DNA of 64,000 nt from Tricholoma matsutake (Eukaryota > Basidiomycota > Agaricomycetes > Agaricales > Tricholomataceae), in the NCBI GenBank assembly GCA_026075535.2, contig AP026547.1:3472001-3536000 (forward strand), written 5' to 3'. Position numbers and translations under genes: made by a program. Every line of letters starts with the position of its first letter. The first letter of the stretch is position 1. Below the pieces are notes generated by a model. It had not been told where the DNA came from, searched no databases, and worked only from the letters and a program-made list of their open reading frames with translations. Below, piece after piece: positions 43,530 through 55,244 of this stretch.

Positions 43530-45792
43530 CATCGCTCCTTGACTTGTTACAACCACCATAAATAGTGGTAAACACCTCTGCTCAACATTGCACGCGACGT
43601 CGACACTTCAATTCTGGTCCGATTTTCGATCGGATTTCGCCATCACGAACGCTCTCGGCGTCTCCAGGTTTGCCCTGATTTGCTAAGAGATCCGTCCATC
43701 CGATCTCTGTGGATGCCCCGGTCACTGTTTCTGACAGTGTCTGCTATTCGTCTCGGTCTCCTGGGCTTCAAGGATCCTGGTTAGGTGAGTGCTGGCAATG
43801 AAAGAGTAGTCTGGGCCCCTATGGGGGCTTAGAGTGGGTGTGGGATGCCTACTTCAATGCTCGCCCAAGTCGTCGCATTCGTTTAGCTGGGGGAGGTCTG
43901 GTTCAGGAGGAGGGACATATTCACTGGATTGTGGGTCGTCTGGGAGACTTCCTACCTCCATGCTGTGTGAGTTTCTACATCTAGAGACCTGCTACACTGA
44001 CTACCTATTGGAATACACCATCGTTAAAAGGGGCTGGGCGATGGTGCCCCCTGGTGGCTAGGTCGACGCTCTGGTGGCCGCTATTCACCACCGACTCTTT
44101 ACCTCCGGCACTCACACCCTTGAGGTGTTTGGAACCGGGTTCAATTGTTCCTCCCAATCGGCAGCAGGATTTGCGGCCTGCCTGCCCCCTCGGAGCGTCT
44201 GGAGGCTGTGTCGGGTGGACCCGGAATTGAGATAAGGGACCGTCTGTTATCGGTATCACGCTACGTATCTTGACTTCTACCGTCATCTACTTGTGCTAAA
44301 TCATCCTCAATGCCCTCTGCAAACCGTAGAGCGCGAACTTGACACCAGGCGGCTCATGGCGACCCCCTCCTATACACAAACGCCGACTTCGCAGATTTCG
44401 ACGACAACTACCTCCCAGAGTTCGGACACGTCTCCCTGAGCAGATGGGACTCTGATGTGGCTAACCAGTTCCACAATCTTTGGGCGGAGGACGACTCCTC
44501 CGACCTGCCAGACGACGATGACGGCTCTGCCACCGGCGGAGACGTCGAATTCATTCCGGGTCTCACCGAGCTAGCCTCGCAGGAGACGATAAACCGCTTC
44601 TTGGCATCACAAGTGATAGCCGATGAAGTGCATGATCTGGCTCTCGAGCTTGGGCTCGAGGCCAACAACAATCAAGAGCTCGGCATCGCCGAGCTCCTCT
44701 ATCCAGAGGGGCAGCAGGAGCAATCTGCGCCGCCCCTCCCCACATCACCGGGTTCATCCGCCATCCCAGAGTTGGTGGAGGATGAGCCTCCGTTGTCGAG
44801 AGATGAGAGGGTGGACATAACGTCCACCTCTCATGGCTTTCTACACTTACTGGAGGCTATGACGATTTTCGTCGGTACCGTCCGAGTATCCGCCGTTCCG
44901 CTCATAGAGAGGAATGCATGGCGCCAGATGGCATGGGAACTATTCACTACCACCTGGCGATTGTCCGAGCCAATGTCGGCAGAACTAGCAGCTGCCGGAT
45001 TGCCTCTCAATCTCACGTCACTGGAAGCCTTCAGGGCTTCCTACGCGGCTAGGCAGGCAGCTCATGCAGAGCTCCATCATGAGGAACCCTCGTCCTCATC
45101 ACGGCGCTGTCATCCTCGAGGTCCTCGGAGACAGCCACGCCGCAACCTATAGGGGAACACCCCTCCACAACCACGCCCACCAAATAATTGGTGGCCGATA
45201 TCGGGATAGTGACATCGTGTCGCTTCCCTCCACCTTCCCCCCGCTGCGGGGGGGACGTTGTCATCGAGTGCACGCACATGTCGGCATTTGCTCGAAGGGG
45301 GGCCTCGGCCCCCCTGCCTACGGTAGTTCCGGTGAATAACCAGGTGAACAACCAGCTACCACATCTCTGTCACTTGTGCGCAAACACGGTGATGGTCCAC
45401 CCCATTCGTCTGGGGTGGTCAATCCTCGCTGGCTGGAAGTAGGCTATCGGTTATTCCTCCCGCAAGGGGGGATTTACGGTGAATTGACACCACTGCGCCT
45501 GATCTGACTTCGGTTGGATATGTGGCCGGGGGACCGGTTGGTACCAGTGGGCGACCTAATGGCTAGCTTCGGGAGGGGGAGGCTTCCCCTCTGGATTATT
45601 GCCTTTCCTGGCTGAGAGGCCAACGTCTGTGGCACTGCCCGCCTAAAGTGGCTAAAACGTGGACCTGGGTGGGAGATGGGCGAGGGGAATGCGTAGATAT
45701 AGTAGTACCCTAGTTTGTACCCTGCTCCGCGGACTGCGATCGAGCCCCGCATTATAAATTGTTGACCCAAAAAAAAAAAAAAAAAAAAAAAT
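43530..45792 (+). mobile_element. BE11: full-length B-element (ORF type 2)
   Basis: TSD ATGACCACTGAGAA (43516-43529 and 45793-45806) in the LN7 3' UTR. 5' end CATCGCTCCTTGACTTG, leader type X, poly(A) at 45769-45791. Confidence 0.9.
44310..45152 (+). pseudogene. BE11 ORF type 2 with an early TGA
   Basis: Starts at ATG 44310, but codon 11 (44340-44342) is TGA where BE4, BE10 and BE14 have CGA. The next in-frame ATG-like start is far downstream, so at best an N-terminally shortened protein is made. The rest is open to TAG at the usual end and matches BE10 closely. A single CpG transition explains the break. Confidence 0.8.
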
Positions 45793-46188
45793 ATGACCAC
45801 TGAGAAGGCCCCCTTTACCGAGTAAACGGACCCGCCAGTGGTGGCATACTGACAACCCGGACTTGATGATGCGTCCCTTGAGACTCCATGGGTATGTGTG
45901 CAAGATTTAGGGGAAACTGCCACCCCGACATGAGCCTCTCAGCTCGGAAAGGAGGGCATAGTCAGCATTGAAGCTGTAATGCACAACCAACAGTGGATCT
46001 GAAAGTGCTCAGGCGCCTCCCCAAACCAGTACCTGGGTTTGTGTCCCCCCTCCCTGACAGTCGCTCCTGAACACGGGTGGGCCCCCTTTATGAGGGTTAA
46101 TGGACTTGTCTGGTGCCCTATGGCCACCCCGACCTACTGATCACACTAGCCAGAACCAGATGAGGGTCATACACCCTGTGCACACAGC

Positions 46189-46841
46189 CTATCCTGGATC
46201 CCACACTAGCAGGGTGAACGACCCAAGTTCTGGGTTGTAGTCCAAAAATTCATAGAAGCCTTTGACGGAGTCTGGGCTTGCACGAGTTTCTTTGTGATCC
46301 ACTGGTGGGCAGACGCGTAATATGTGATCCCGAGTTTGGATCTCAGGACCAAGGCACCAACATTGGTACTCCCCATCGAGGGAGAAACAGTGATGATACT
46401 CCCCTATGGGAGCATGGCCAGTGACCATTCAGGTGAGTCAGGATGTGCTAGTTGTGCTGGTTCCTGAAACTTTCAGCCAAGGCTCACCTTTGTGAGTCAA
46501 GGGTAGTACAGGTTTTCCTCCAATCCCTTTCAGGTGGAGGAAGTACCGACCGCAATATGCCAGATCTGCGAACTGTGTGTGCCAATCCTTGCAGACTGCT
46601 TTTTCGATTTGGGTCTTCAGGTAGTCTAAAGACGTCCATGGGTGTCTGCCCACAGAGATCTTGGTAGATGTAGCTACATTGTGAGCCTTCTTGTGTATGT
46701 TCCACTTGAACTTCGAGGGAACATGCCAGAATGTAACATTTCTTTCCTCGTCCCTGGATAGCCAGAGGCGGAGGGATCAACAAGCATCCAGAGCAAAAAC
46801 TTGCCCAGAGCATGGTTTTGGGTCCACAAGGGACTCGATGC

Positions 46842-46845
<4 letters not shown>
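46189..46845 (-). pseudogene. LN7 ORF2, RNase H end and C-terminus
   Basis: Matches the end of ORF2 (YQCWCLGPEIQTRDHILRVCP, WHTQFADLAYCGRYF, HVPSK-type RNase H segment) but is broken by at least one frameshift near 46430 and stops upstream. It ends at the BE12 TSD and continues at 48738. Confidence 0.8.
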
Positions 46846-46873
<28 letters not shown>

Positions 46874-48722
46874 GGGTCAACAATTTATAACGCGGGGCTC
46901 GATCGCAGTCCGCGGAGCAGGATACAAACTTGGGTACTACTATAACTACGCTTCCCCTCACCCATATCCTACCCAGGTCCTCGTTTTAGCCACTTTAGGC
47001 GGGCAGTGCCACAGACGTTGGCCTCTCAGCCAGGAAAGGCAATAATCTGGAGGGGGGGACCCCCTCCTGAAGCTAGCCATTAGATCGTCAGCTGGTGCGA
47101 AGCGGTCCCCCGGCCACATATCCAACCGAAGTCAGATCAGGCACAGTGGTGTCAATTCACCGTAAATCCCCCCTTGCGGGAGGAATAACCGTCCGCATAC
47201 TCCCAGCCAACAAGGATTGACCACCCCGGACGAACGAGGTGGACCATCACCGTGTCATGCACAAGTAACAGTAATGTGGCAGCTGGTTGTTCACCTGGTT
47301 ATTCACCGGAACCGCCGTAAGCAGGGGGCCAAAGCCCCCCTCGAGCAAATGCACTGCCAGCACATGCACTCGATAGCAATTTCCCCCCCGCAGCGGGGAG
47401 AACGTAAAGGGTAGCGACATTTGTCACCAACCCGACAGTAGCCAGCAGACTGGCGGTGATGGGTGTGGAGCGGAATGCCCCACACAAGTAGCAGCACGGC
47501 CATCTGTGATGATGACGGCACTGTACTGGGAACGAGGGTTCCCCAGATTGGAGCTCTGCTAGAGCTGTTGGCATCGCCACACAGGAAGCTGGAACAGCTG
47601 CCGGAGGCGTAGGATCATTGGAACGATCGTCTCTGGTTGTCCGCTTGGGCATCAGGAGCAAGTTAGTACTGGTATATGATGCTAGTGATCGAAATACGCA
47701 GCGTGCAGTGTAAGCGAGGGCCTCCTGCCTAGCAAGAGAGTCCACGTAGTCGTCAGGGTTGGGGAGGTCCTCCCCAGCCCACAGATCTCAAACTGCCTAG
47801 GGCAGCTGCTACCTCCAGTTCGTTCTGTGAGAACTGGGTGTCGTAGTCTTGGGCATCATCACCAACGATGTCACCCGTAATCAAGGTGGGGTCATGAAGG
47901 CCCCAGCGTGTGGTTTGGTCTCTGTTCAGCCGTTTGGGCATTGAGAGTGAGTTAGCACAGGTAAATGACGATAACAGTCAAAATACGTAGCATAAGGTCG
48001 ATAACAGATGGCCCCTTATCTCAGTTCCAGGTCCACCCGATACAGCCTCCAAACGCTCCGAGGGGGCTAACAGGCCACGCATCCTGTTGCCTGGTGGGAG
48101 AAGATTGAACCTGGGTCATAACACCCTAAAAGAGTGAGCACCGGAGGTAGAGAGTTGGTGGTGAGTAGCGGCCACCAGAGCGTCGACCTAGCTGTCAGGG
48201 GGCACCATCGCCCGGCCCCTTTTAACGATGGTGTATTCCAACAGGTAGTCAGTGTAGCATGTCTCTAGTAATAGAAACTCACAGAGCATGGAGGCTGGGA
48301 GCCTCCCAGATGGCCAGCAGTCCAGTAAGAACGTCCTTCCCCCTAAGCCAGACCTCCCCCAGCTAAACAAGCGCTTCTACTTGGGCAAGCATTGAAGCAG
48401 GCATCCCACACCCGCTCTAAGCCCCCATAGGGACCCAGACTACTCTTTCATAGACATCACTCACCTAGCCAGGATCCTCGAAGCCAAGGGGAACAAGACA
48501 GATAGCAGTCACTGTTGGAAACAATGACCGAGACATCCCCGGAGATCGGATGGACGGATCTCTTAGCAAATCAGGGCAAGCCTGGAGACGCCGAGAGCGT
48601 TCGTGATGGTGAAATCCGATCGAAAATCGGACAAAAATTGAAGTGTCGACGTTGCGTGCAACGTTGAGCAGAGGTGTTTACCACTATTTATGGTGGTTGT
48701 AACAAGTCAAGGAGCTACTTCT
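46846..48722 (-). mobile_element. BE12: short B-element (type 3)
   Basis: Minus-strand, 1.88 kb. TSD GACTCGATGCCCATT (from 46832 and 48723-48737) in LN7 RNase H. The T-tract, at 29 nt, is the longest in the window. Nearly identical to BE7. A few extra bases (AGAAGTA on the element strand) lie at the 5' junction. Its ORF remnant (about 47370-47941) has the same stub, second start and C-terminal fusion as BE3 and BE7. Confidence 0.88.
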
Positions 48723-48737
48723 GACTCGATGCCCATT

Positions 48738-49507
48738 GTAGAGTCTGAAAAGATCACCAACTTTTTGCATCCCTTGCTGCAAGCAGCAGAGATGCCCAGC
48801 TGGAGAGCAAATAATTCAACCTCTGGGGGGGTTCTCCTCCCAGATGCTGAGACAATGTGATCTACCTGTTCTCCTTGTCCGAAGATGAGAGCACAGGCAA
48901 CTGCTTGGAATTTGGCATCAGTGGGCACCGAAGCGTCCACTGCAACAACGAGGGTGTCTACCTCTGACTGGGCCTTAGCCCAGGCTTTGTCAAGGTCACT
49001 TCTATATGCACTCCTCGCCTCATCCTCCTTGGATGTGAGACGATGAGAGGAGAAGTGAGCAGGAAATAAATCCTTTACTCTGTTTCCAGGGGTGTTTTCT
49101 CCCCCAAAGGGGTCGAATTCATCCTCTGGGACAAGGGCCATTGCTGCTGCCGAGGCAACGGATGGACCTTGCAGTGTGAGTGTGTCCAGCATGTCTCCTC
49201 CCCAGAGCCCAAGGTCATGAGGGAAGGTGCTGCCAACATATTTTGGCCCTAAGATTGCTCTGAGGGGGTGAGATGGGGCCAGCAAGGGGGTCCTGAGTGC
49301 CCCTTTGTCAACCAATCGACACAGTAGTAGTTGCATAGGCAACAGCCCTGCGATGCAGTCTAGACCACCGATCGGGGTGGTATGAAAAGCACCAAGGATC
49401 CAGCGTGCAGCGATAGATTGCACCTGGGCCAATGTTTTGATGACACCCTTGATGTGTGCGCCATTGAAATGCCAGAGTCTCAGTCCGTATGTCATGATAG
49501 GAACGAC
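48738..49507 (-). pseudogene. LN7 ORF2, RT thumb and RNase H start
   Basis: Open over its length: YGLRLWHFNGAHIKGVIKTL, GGLDCIAGLLPMQLLL, GDEFDPFG-like linker (PEDEFDPFGGENTPGNRVKD), RNase H LVVAVDASVPTDAKFQAVAC, PPEVELFALQLGIS and VIFSDSTMGIES. BE13 interrupts it just upstream at 49508. Confidence 0.83.
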
Positions 49508-50828
49508 AAATGCTCCTTGACTTGTTACAACCACAATAAACAGTGGTAAACACCTCTGCTCAATGTTGCTTGCGATGTCGACACTTCAATTTTCGTCCGA
49601 TTTTCGATCGGATTTCACCATCACGAATGCTCTCGGCGTCTCCAGGCCTGCCCTGATTTGCTAAGAGATCCGTCCATCCGATCTCCATGGATGCCTCAGG
49701 CACTGTTTCTGAGAGTGTCTGCTATTCGTCTCGCTCTCCTGGGCTTCGAGGATCCTGGTTAGGTGAGTGTTGGCAATGAAAGAGTAGTCTGGGCCCCTAT
49801 GGGGGCTTAGAGTGGGTGTGGGATGCCTACTTCAACGCTTGCCCAAGTCGTCGCATTCGTTTAGCTGGGGGAGGTCTGGCTCAGGAGGAGGGACATATTC
49901 ACTGGATTGTGGGTCATCTGGGAGGCTTCCTACCTCCATGCTGCGTGAGTTTCTACATCTAGAGACCTGCTACACTGACTACCCATCGGAATACACCATC
50001 GTTAAAAGGGGCCGGGCGATGGTGCCCCCTGGTGGCTAGGTCGACGCTCTGGTGGCCGCTACTCACCACCGACTCTTTACCTCCGGCACTCACACCCTTG
50101 AGGTGTTTGGAACCGGGTTCAATCGTCCCTCCCAATCGGCAGCAGGATTTGCGGCCTGCCTGCCCCCTCGGAGCGTCTGGAGGCTGTGTTGGGTGGACCC
50201 GGAATTGCGATAAGGGACCGTCTGCTATCATTATCATGCTACGTATCTTGACTTCTACCATCATCTACTTGTGCTAAATCATCCTCAATGCCCTCTACAA
50301 ACCGTGGAGCGCGAACTCGACACCAGGCAGCGCATGGCGACCCCCTCTTATACACAAATGCTGACTTCGCAGACTTCAATGACAACTACCTCCCAGAGTT
50401 CGGGCACGTCTCCTTGAGTGGATGGGACTCTGATGTGGCTAACCAGTTCCACAATCTTTGGGCGGAGGATGACTCCTCTGACCTGCCAGACAACGATGAC
50501 GGCTCTGCCACCGGCGGAGACGTCGAATTCATTCTGGGTCTCACTGAGCTAGCCTCGCAGGAGACGATAAACTGCTTCTTGGCGTCACAAGTGATAGCCG
50601 ATGAGGTGCATGATCTGGCTCTCGAGCTTGGGCTCGAGGCCAACAACAATCAAGAGCTCGGCAATGCCGAGCTCCTCTATCCAGAGGGGCAGCAGGAGCA
50701 ATCTGTGCTGCCCCTCCCCACATCACCAGGTTTATCCGCCATCCCAGAGTTGGTGGAGGATGAGCCTCCATTGTTGAGAGATGAGAGGGTGGAAATAACA
50801 TCCGCCTCTCATGGCTTTCTACACTTAC
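49508..50828 (+). mobile_element. BE13: B-element (ORF type 2), 3' part displaced beyond the window
   Basis: 5' end ATGCTCCTTGACTTGTTAC after LN7 sequence. Leader type X, then the ORF to 50828, where LN8 is inserted. The remaining ORF and tail should lie right of 64000, after LN8 ends. The matching TSD copies for BE13 and LN8 are therefore not visible. Confidence 0.85.
50288..50828 (+). pseudogene. BE13 ORF type 2, N-terminal part
   Basis: First 180 codons from ATG 50288 (MPSTNRGARTRHQAAHGDP) through ELGNAELLYPEG, IPELVEDEPPLLRD and SASHGFLHLL, then the LN8 poly(T). Several private substitutions (for example NDDG for DDDG, LLRD for LSRD) set it apart from BE4 and BE14. Confidence 0.75.
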
Positions 50829-51370
50829 TTTTTTTTTTTTTTTTTTTGGGTCAAAAGTTTATAACGCGGCGCCCGATCGCAGTCCGCGGTAGAGACATAC
50901 ACACGAAGTACACTACGCCCAGCCCAAGTCCTCCTCCTGCTGATCTTTGCACCAACCACCTGGATAGCTGCAACGACCACTAAGGGGGCCCCCTTTATCG
51001 AGTAAACGGACTTGCCAGTGGTGGCGTACCGACAACTCGAGCTTGACGATGTCGTGTCCCCGAATCCCTACGGGTATGAGTGCAAGATTTAGGGGAAAAT
51101 GCCGCCCCGACGTGAGCCTCTCAGCTCGGAAAGGAAAGCGTAGCCAGCGCTGAGGCCATAATGCATAACCGACAGTGGATCTGGAAGCGCTCAGGCGCCT
51201 CCCCGAACCGGTACCTAGTTTTGTGTCCCCCCTCCCTGACAGTCGCTCCTGAACACGGGTGGGCCCCCTTTATGAGGGTTAACGGACTCGTCTGGTGCCC
51301 TACGGCCACCCCGACATACCGATAACACTAGCTAGAACCAGACGGGGGTCATACGCCCTGCACGCACAAC

Positions 51371-51778
51371 CTATCCTGGATCCCACGCAAGTGAGTTGAA
51401 CAATCCTAGTGCAGGATTGTTGTCCATGAATTCGTGGAAGCCTTCAACGGAGTCGGGGCTTGCACGAGTCTCTTTGCGATCCACCTTGGGGCAGACGCGT
51501 AGTAAGTGGTCTCGAGTCTGTATCTCGGGACCAAGGCACCAACATTGGTATTCCCCGTCAAGGGATAGACGTTGACGATACTCCCCTATGGGAGCATGGC
51601 CAGTGATCATACGAGTTGAACGGGAAGTCAACGTGGTGTTGTTCCCCATAACTTTCAGCCAAGGCCCACCCTTGTGAGTCGAGGGTAGTACCGGTTTTCC
51701 ACCTACTCCTTTGAGTTGGTAGAAGTGCCGTCCACGGTACGCCGGATCTGAGAACCGGGTGTGCCAATCCTTACAAAC
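51371..51778 (-). pseudogene. LN8 ORF2, C-terminal Cys/His region
   Basis: Last 136 codons of ORF2 (KDWHTRFSDPAYRGRHFYQL, TGHAPIGEYRQRLSLDGEYQ, CWCLGPEIQTRDHLLRVCPK), open to the TAG. It joins in frame to 62274 onward once BE14 is removed. Confidence 0.85.
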
Positions 51779-52557
51779 AATGCTCCTTGACTTGTTACAA
51801 CCACCATAAATAGTGGTAAACACCTCTGCTCAACGTTGCACGCGACGTCGACACTTCAATTTTGGTCCGATTTTCGATCGGATTTCGCCATCACGAACGC
51901 TCTCGGCGTCTCCAGGCCTGCCCTGATTTGCTAAGAGATCCGTCCATCCGATCTCTGTGGATGCCCCGGTCACTGTTTCTGACAGTGTCTGCTATTCGTC
52001 TCGTTCTCCTGGGCTTCGAGGATCCTGGTTAGGTGAGTGTTGGCAATGAAAGAGTAGTCTGGGCCCCTATGGGGGCTTAGAGTGGGTGTGGGATGCCTAC
52101 TTCAACGCTCGCCCAAGTCGTCACATTCGTTTAGCTGGGGGAGGGCTGGTTCAGGAGGAGGGACATTTTCACTGGATTGTGGGTCGTCTGGGAAGCTTCC
52201 TACCTCCATGCTGCATGAGTTTCTACATCTAGAGACCTGCTACACTGACTACCCATTGGAATACACCATCATTAAAAGGGGCCGGGCGATGGTGCCCCCT
52301 GGTGGCTAGGTCAACGCTCTGGTGGCCGCTACTTACCACCAACTCTTTACCTCCGGCACTCACACCCTTGAGGTGTTTGGAACCGGGTTCAATCGTTCCT
52401 CCCAATTGGCAGCAGGATTTGCGGCCTGCCTGCCCCCTTGGAGCGTCTGGAGGCTGTGTCGGGTGGACCCGGAATTGAGATAAGGGACCGTCTGTTATCA
52501 TTATCACGCTACGTATCTTGACTTCTACCGTGATCTACTTGTGCTAAATCATCCTCA

Positions 52558-53397
52558 ATGCCCTCTGCAAACCGTAGAGCGCGAACTCGACACCAGGCGG
52601 CTCATGGCGACCCCCTCCTATACACAAACGCCGACTTCGCAGACTTCGACGACAACTACCTCCCAGAGTTCGGACACGTCTCCCTGAGCGGATGGGACTC
52701 TGATGTGGCTAACCAGTTCCACAATCTTTGGGTGGAGGATGACTCCTCCGACCTGCCAGACGACGATGACGGCTCTGCCACCGGCGGAGACGTCGAATTC
52801 ATTCCAGGTCTCACCGAGCTAGCCTCGCAGGAGACGATAAACCGCTTCTTGGCATCACAAGTGATAGCCGATGAGGTGCATGATCTGGCTCTCGAGCTTG
52901 GGCTCGAGGCCAACAACAATCAAGAGCTCGGCATCGCCGAGCTCCTCTATCCGGAGGGGCAGCAGGAGCAATCTGCGCCGCCCCTCCCCACATCACCGGG
53001 TTCATCCGCCATCCCAGAGTTGGTGGAGGATGAGCCTCCGTTGTCGAGAGATGAGAGGGTGGACATAACGTCCACCTCTCATGGCTTTCTACATTTACTG
53101 GAGGCTATGACGATTTTCATCGGTACCGTCCGAGTATCCGCCGTTCCGCTCATTGAGAGGAACGCATGGTGTCAGATGGCCTGGGAACTATTCACGACCA
53201 CCTGGCGATTGTCCGAGCCAATGGCGGCAGAACTAGCAGCTGCCGGATTGCCTCTTGACCTCACGTCACCGGCAGCCTTCAGGGCTTCCTACGCGGCTAG
53301 GCAGGCAGCTCATGCAGAGCTCCATCATGGGGAACCCTCGTCCTCATCACGACGCCGCCGTCCTCGAGGTCCTCGAGCACAGCAGCGCCGCTACTGA
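52558..53397 (+). CDS. B-element ORF, type 2 (279 aa)
   Basis: Intact from ATG 52558 to TGA. Basic start, acidic middle (DLPDDDDGSATGGDVEFIPG), ELGIAELLYPEG, IPELVEDEPPLSRD, helical block (MTIFIGTVRVSAVPLIERNA, WELFTTTWRLSEPM, LDLTSPAAFRASYAARQ) and Arg-rich tail SRRRRPRGPRAQQRRY. No transmembrane segment, signal peptide or Cys cluster. The leader upstream is about 780 nt with several ATGs, so translation from this ATG would need leaky scanning, reinitiation or splicing of the leader. Function unknown. Confidence 0.77.
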   Translation: MPSANRRARTRHQAAHGDPLLYTNADFADFDDNYLPEFGHVSLSGWDSDVANQFHNLWVEDDSSDLPDDDDGSATGGDVEFIPGLTELASQETINRFLASQVIADEVHDLALELGLEANNNQELGIAELLYPEGQQEQSAPPLPTSPGSSAIPELVEDEPPLSRDERVDITSTSHGFLHLLEAMTIFIGTVRVSAVPLIERNAWCQMAWELFTTTWRLSEPMAAELAAAGLPLDLTSPAAFRASYAARQAAHAELHHGEPSSSSRRRRPRGPRAQQRRY

Positions 53398-53824
53398 AAG
53401 GGGGGTGCCACCCCCCCACATCTACTCCCACCAATTAGTTGGTGGCCGATATCGGGATAGTGACAGTTTGTCGCTTCCCTCTACCTTCTCCCCGCTGCGG
53501 GGGGGACGTTGTTACCGAGCGTATGCCCTCGACGGCATCTACTCGAAGGGGGCCTTGGCCCCCTATCCACGGTAGTTCTGGTGAATAACCAGGTGAACAA
53601 CCAGCTACCACATCTCTGTCACTCGTGCGGGAGCGCGGTGATGGTCCACCTCATTCGTCTGGGGTGGTCAATCCTTGCTGGCCAGGAGCATGCAGACATC
53701 GCTTCTTGTCTTCTTACCGCGACGTGCACAGCCACAAAAAATTTCGTCGACACCGTTTTCAACTTTTGCAGCTCAATCCGTCCTCGATCCCCGCGATCCG
53801 GTATAACCAGCGTCTTACCAACGC

Positions 53825-55244
53825 ATGTCTGATTCGTACTCCAGAAGTAGGGGGAGATCGGGTGAGGCGATGGATGAGGGGGGACCCTCTAGATCCGGTA
53901 CGCCCAGAACTCCCGGCGACGACCCCATTGATTCCCTGCGGCTCTCTTCGAGCTGCAGATCCACACAGATTGTACCCTCAGTGGGCCCTCACAGGACCCA
54001 AAGAGGCTCTCCAACCCCCTCCCCCTATGGGGTGGGCACTACCACTCCGCGAGCACAGCGTTTTAGCGTGCCAGCGTTATCTTCCAGGGATGCGACTGCG
54101 TCTCCTGCGCCTCCGGCTACCCCTTCAACACCTGCTTCGTGGGCTGATGAAGTGGCCGACAATCTCTCTACCCATGTCATTCAGGACACGGAGATGACTA
54201 GCGATGACTGGAGCGGACCCCAGACCTTCACCAGTGACCTGGGAGAGTACGCAACTGGATTCCGTGTTGTCCTCAACAGGACAGGATCTAGACGACCGAC
54301 TGCTGAAGAACGGCAGCTCATAGCAGAACAACTGGGCTCGGTGCTGGCAGCAGCTGCCGAGGCCGGCTTGGATCACAACTCTGGGAACGCTACGCTCCGG
54401 AGTGCTATAGACAGGATGGCTGGGGGCAGCAAACGACCTAGGTCGGGCACTGCTACTAACAATCCTAACGACGTCCCAAGGACGGAGTACCTGGAGGGAT
54501 GGGATGGGCAACGCCCCCCCCCCTCACAAAGCAGCGAGGACTCGAGGCCCGAAGGGGGCTCGACCTCTTCCAAAACCCCCAGTAGGGGGTGTTTCATCGT
54601 CATGGGGCCGAGGACCACCTCCCCCCGTGAACTGGTCCACCAGGCCTTCGGGCAGGGGGACCTTTGCTCAGGTTGCTCGCTTCCCTGGGGGGCGAGCACC
54701 TAACACGTCCATGGATGGCCTTGTGCGACTAGCCAAGGCCTTCCCTGAACTTCCGACCGATAAGCTGGCTGACATACACTCAGTCAGCGGTGCACGAGCC
54801 AAGGCTCTTATCGGTCGGGGCGTCCAATTTGGACGCTACGTCGCTTATATTAGGGCTGCCAGGGCGAACCCTGGGCTGCCTATATGCCAACGGTGCTGGA
54901 AATGGGGACACCCCACCCCAGCATGCAGAGCCCCGCAGACCAAATGTCCGATCTGCGCAGGTCCACACCACAAGGAGCACCATCGTGCCCTTGCAGGTTG
55001 TTGTAAGGGAAACGCCAAGGCGAACCCCCCCGTTCCAGCTACCCCAGAGGGGGCAGCCTGTCCCCACCCGGCTAGGTGCATCAACTGCCGGAAAAACCAC
55101 GCAGCCAACGATCGTCGGTGCAATTTCTGGCGCCATCGCTTTGACCGAGAGTGGATCAAAGCGCGCTATGACGAGGTGAGTGCGAGACGTAACTCTCGCT
55201 CCCCTCCTTCTTACCATCCCGCAGGACGCGGTGGCCGAACGTAA
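53825..55244 (+). pseudogene. LN9 ORF1 with C-tract frameshift and internal deletion
   Basis: Starts MSDSYSRSRGRSGEAMDEGG; N-terminal domain with EYATGFRVVLNRTGSRRPT and an Ala-rich helix (LGSVLAAAAEAG). In the C-tract near 54514-54523 it has ten Cs where LN4 has nine, so the frame shifts by one. Then about 505 nt are missing (168-169 codons; KLADI joins almost directly to SVSGARAK), removing the middle domain. The three zinc knuckles (CQRCWKWGHPTPAC, CPICAGPHHKEHH, CINCRKNHAANDRRC) remain open to the TAA next to ORF2. Confidence 0.87.

Larger units (their letters stand above)
43374..49507 (-). mobile_element. LN7: old LINE copy with nested insertions, continuing beyond the window
   Basis: Poly(A) complement at 43374-43390 inside BE9. 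Its own parts are 43391-43529, 45807-46845 and 48738-49507; BE11 and BE12 lie between them. BE13 then interrupts, and the rest of LN7 must lie to the right of 64000. Its tail stem is TGCGG/CCGCA instead of CGCGG/CCGCG. It is more diverged than LN2, LN4 and LN9. Confidence 0.85.
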
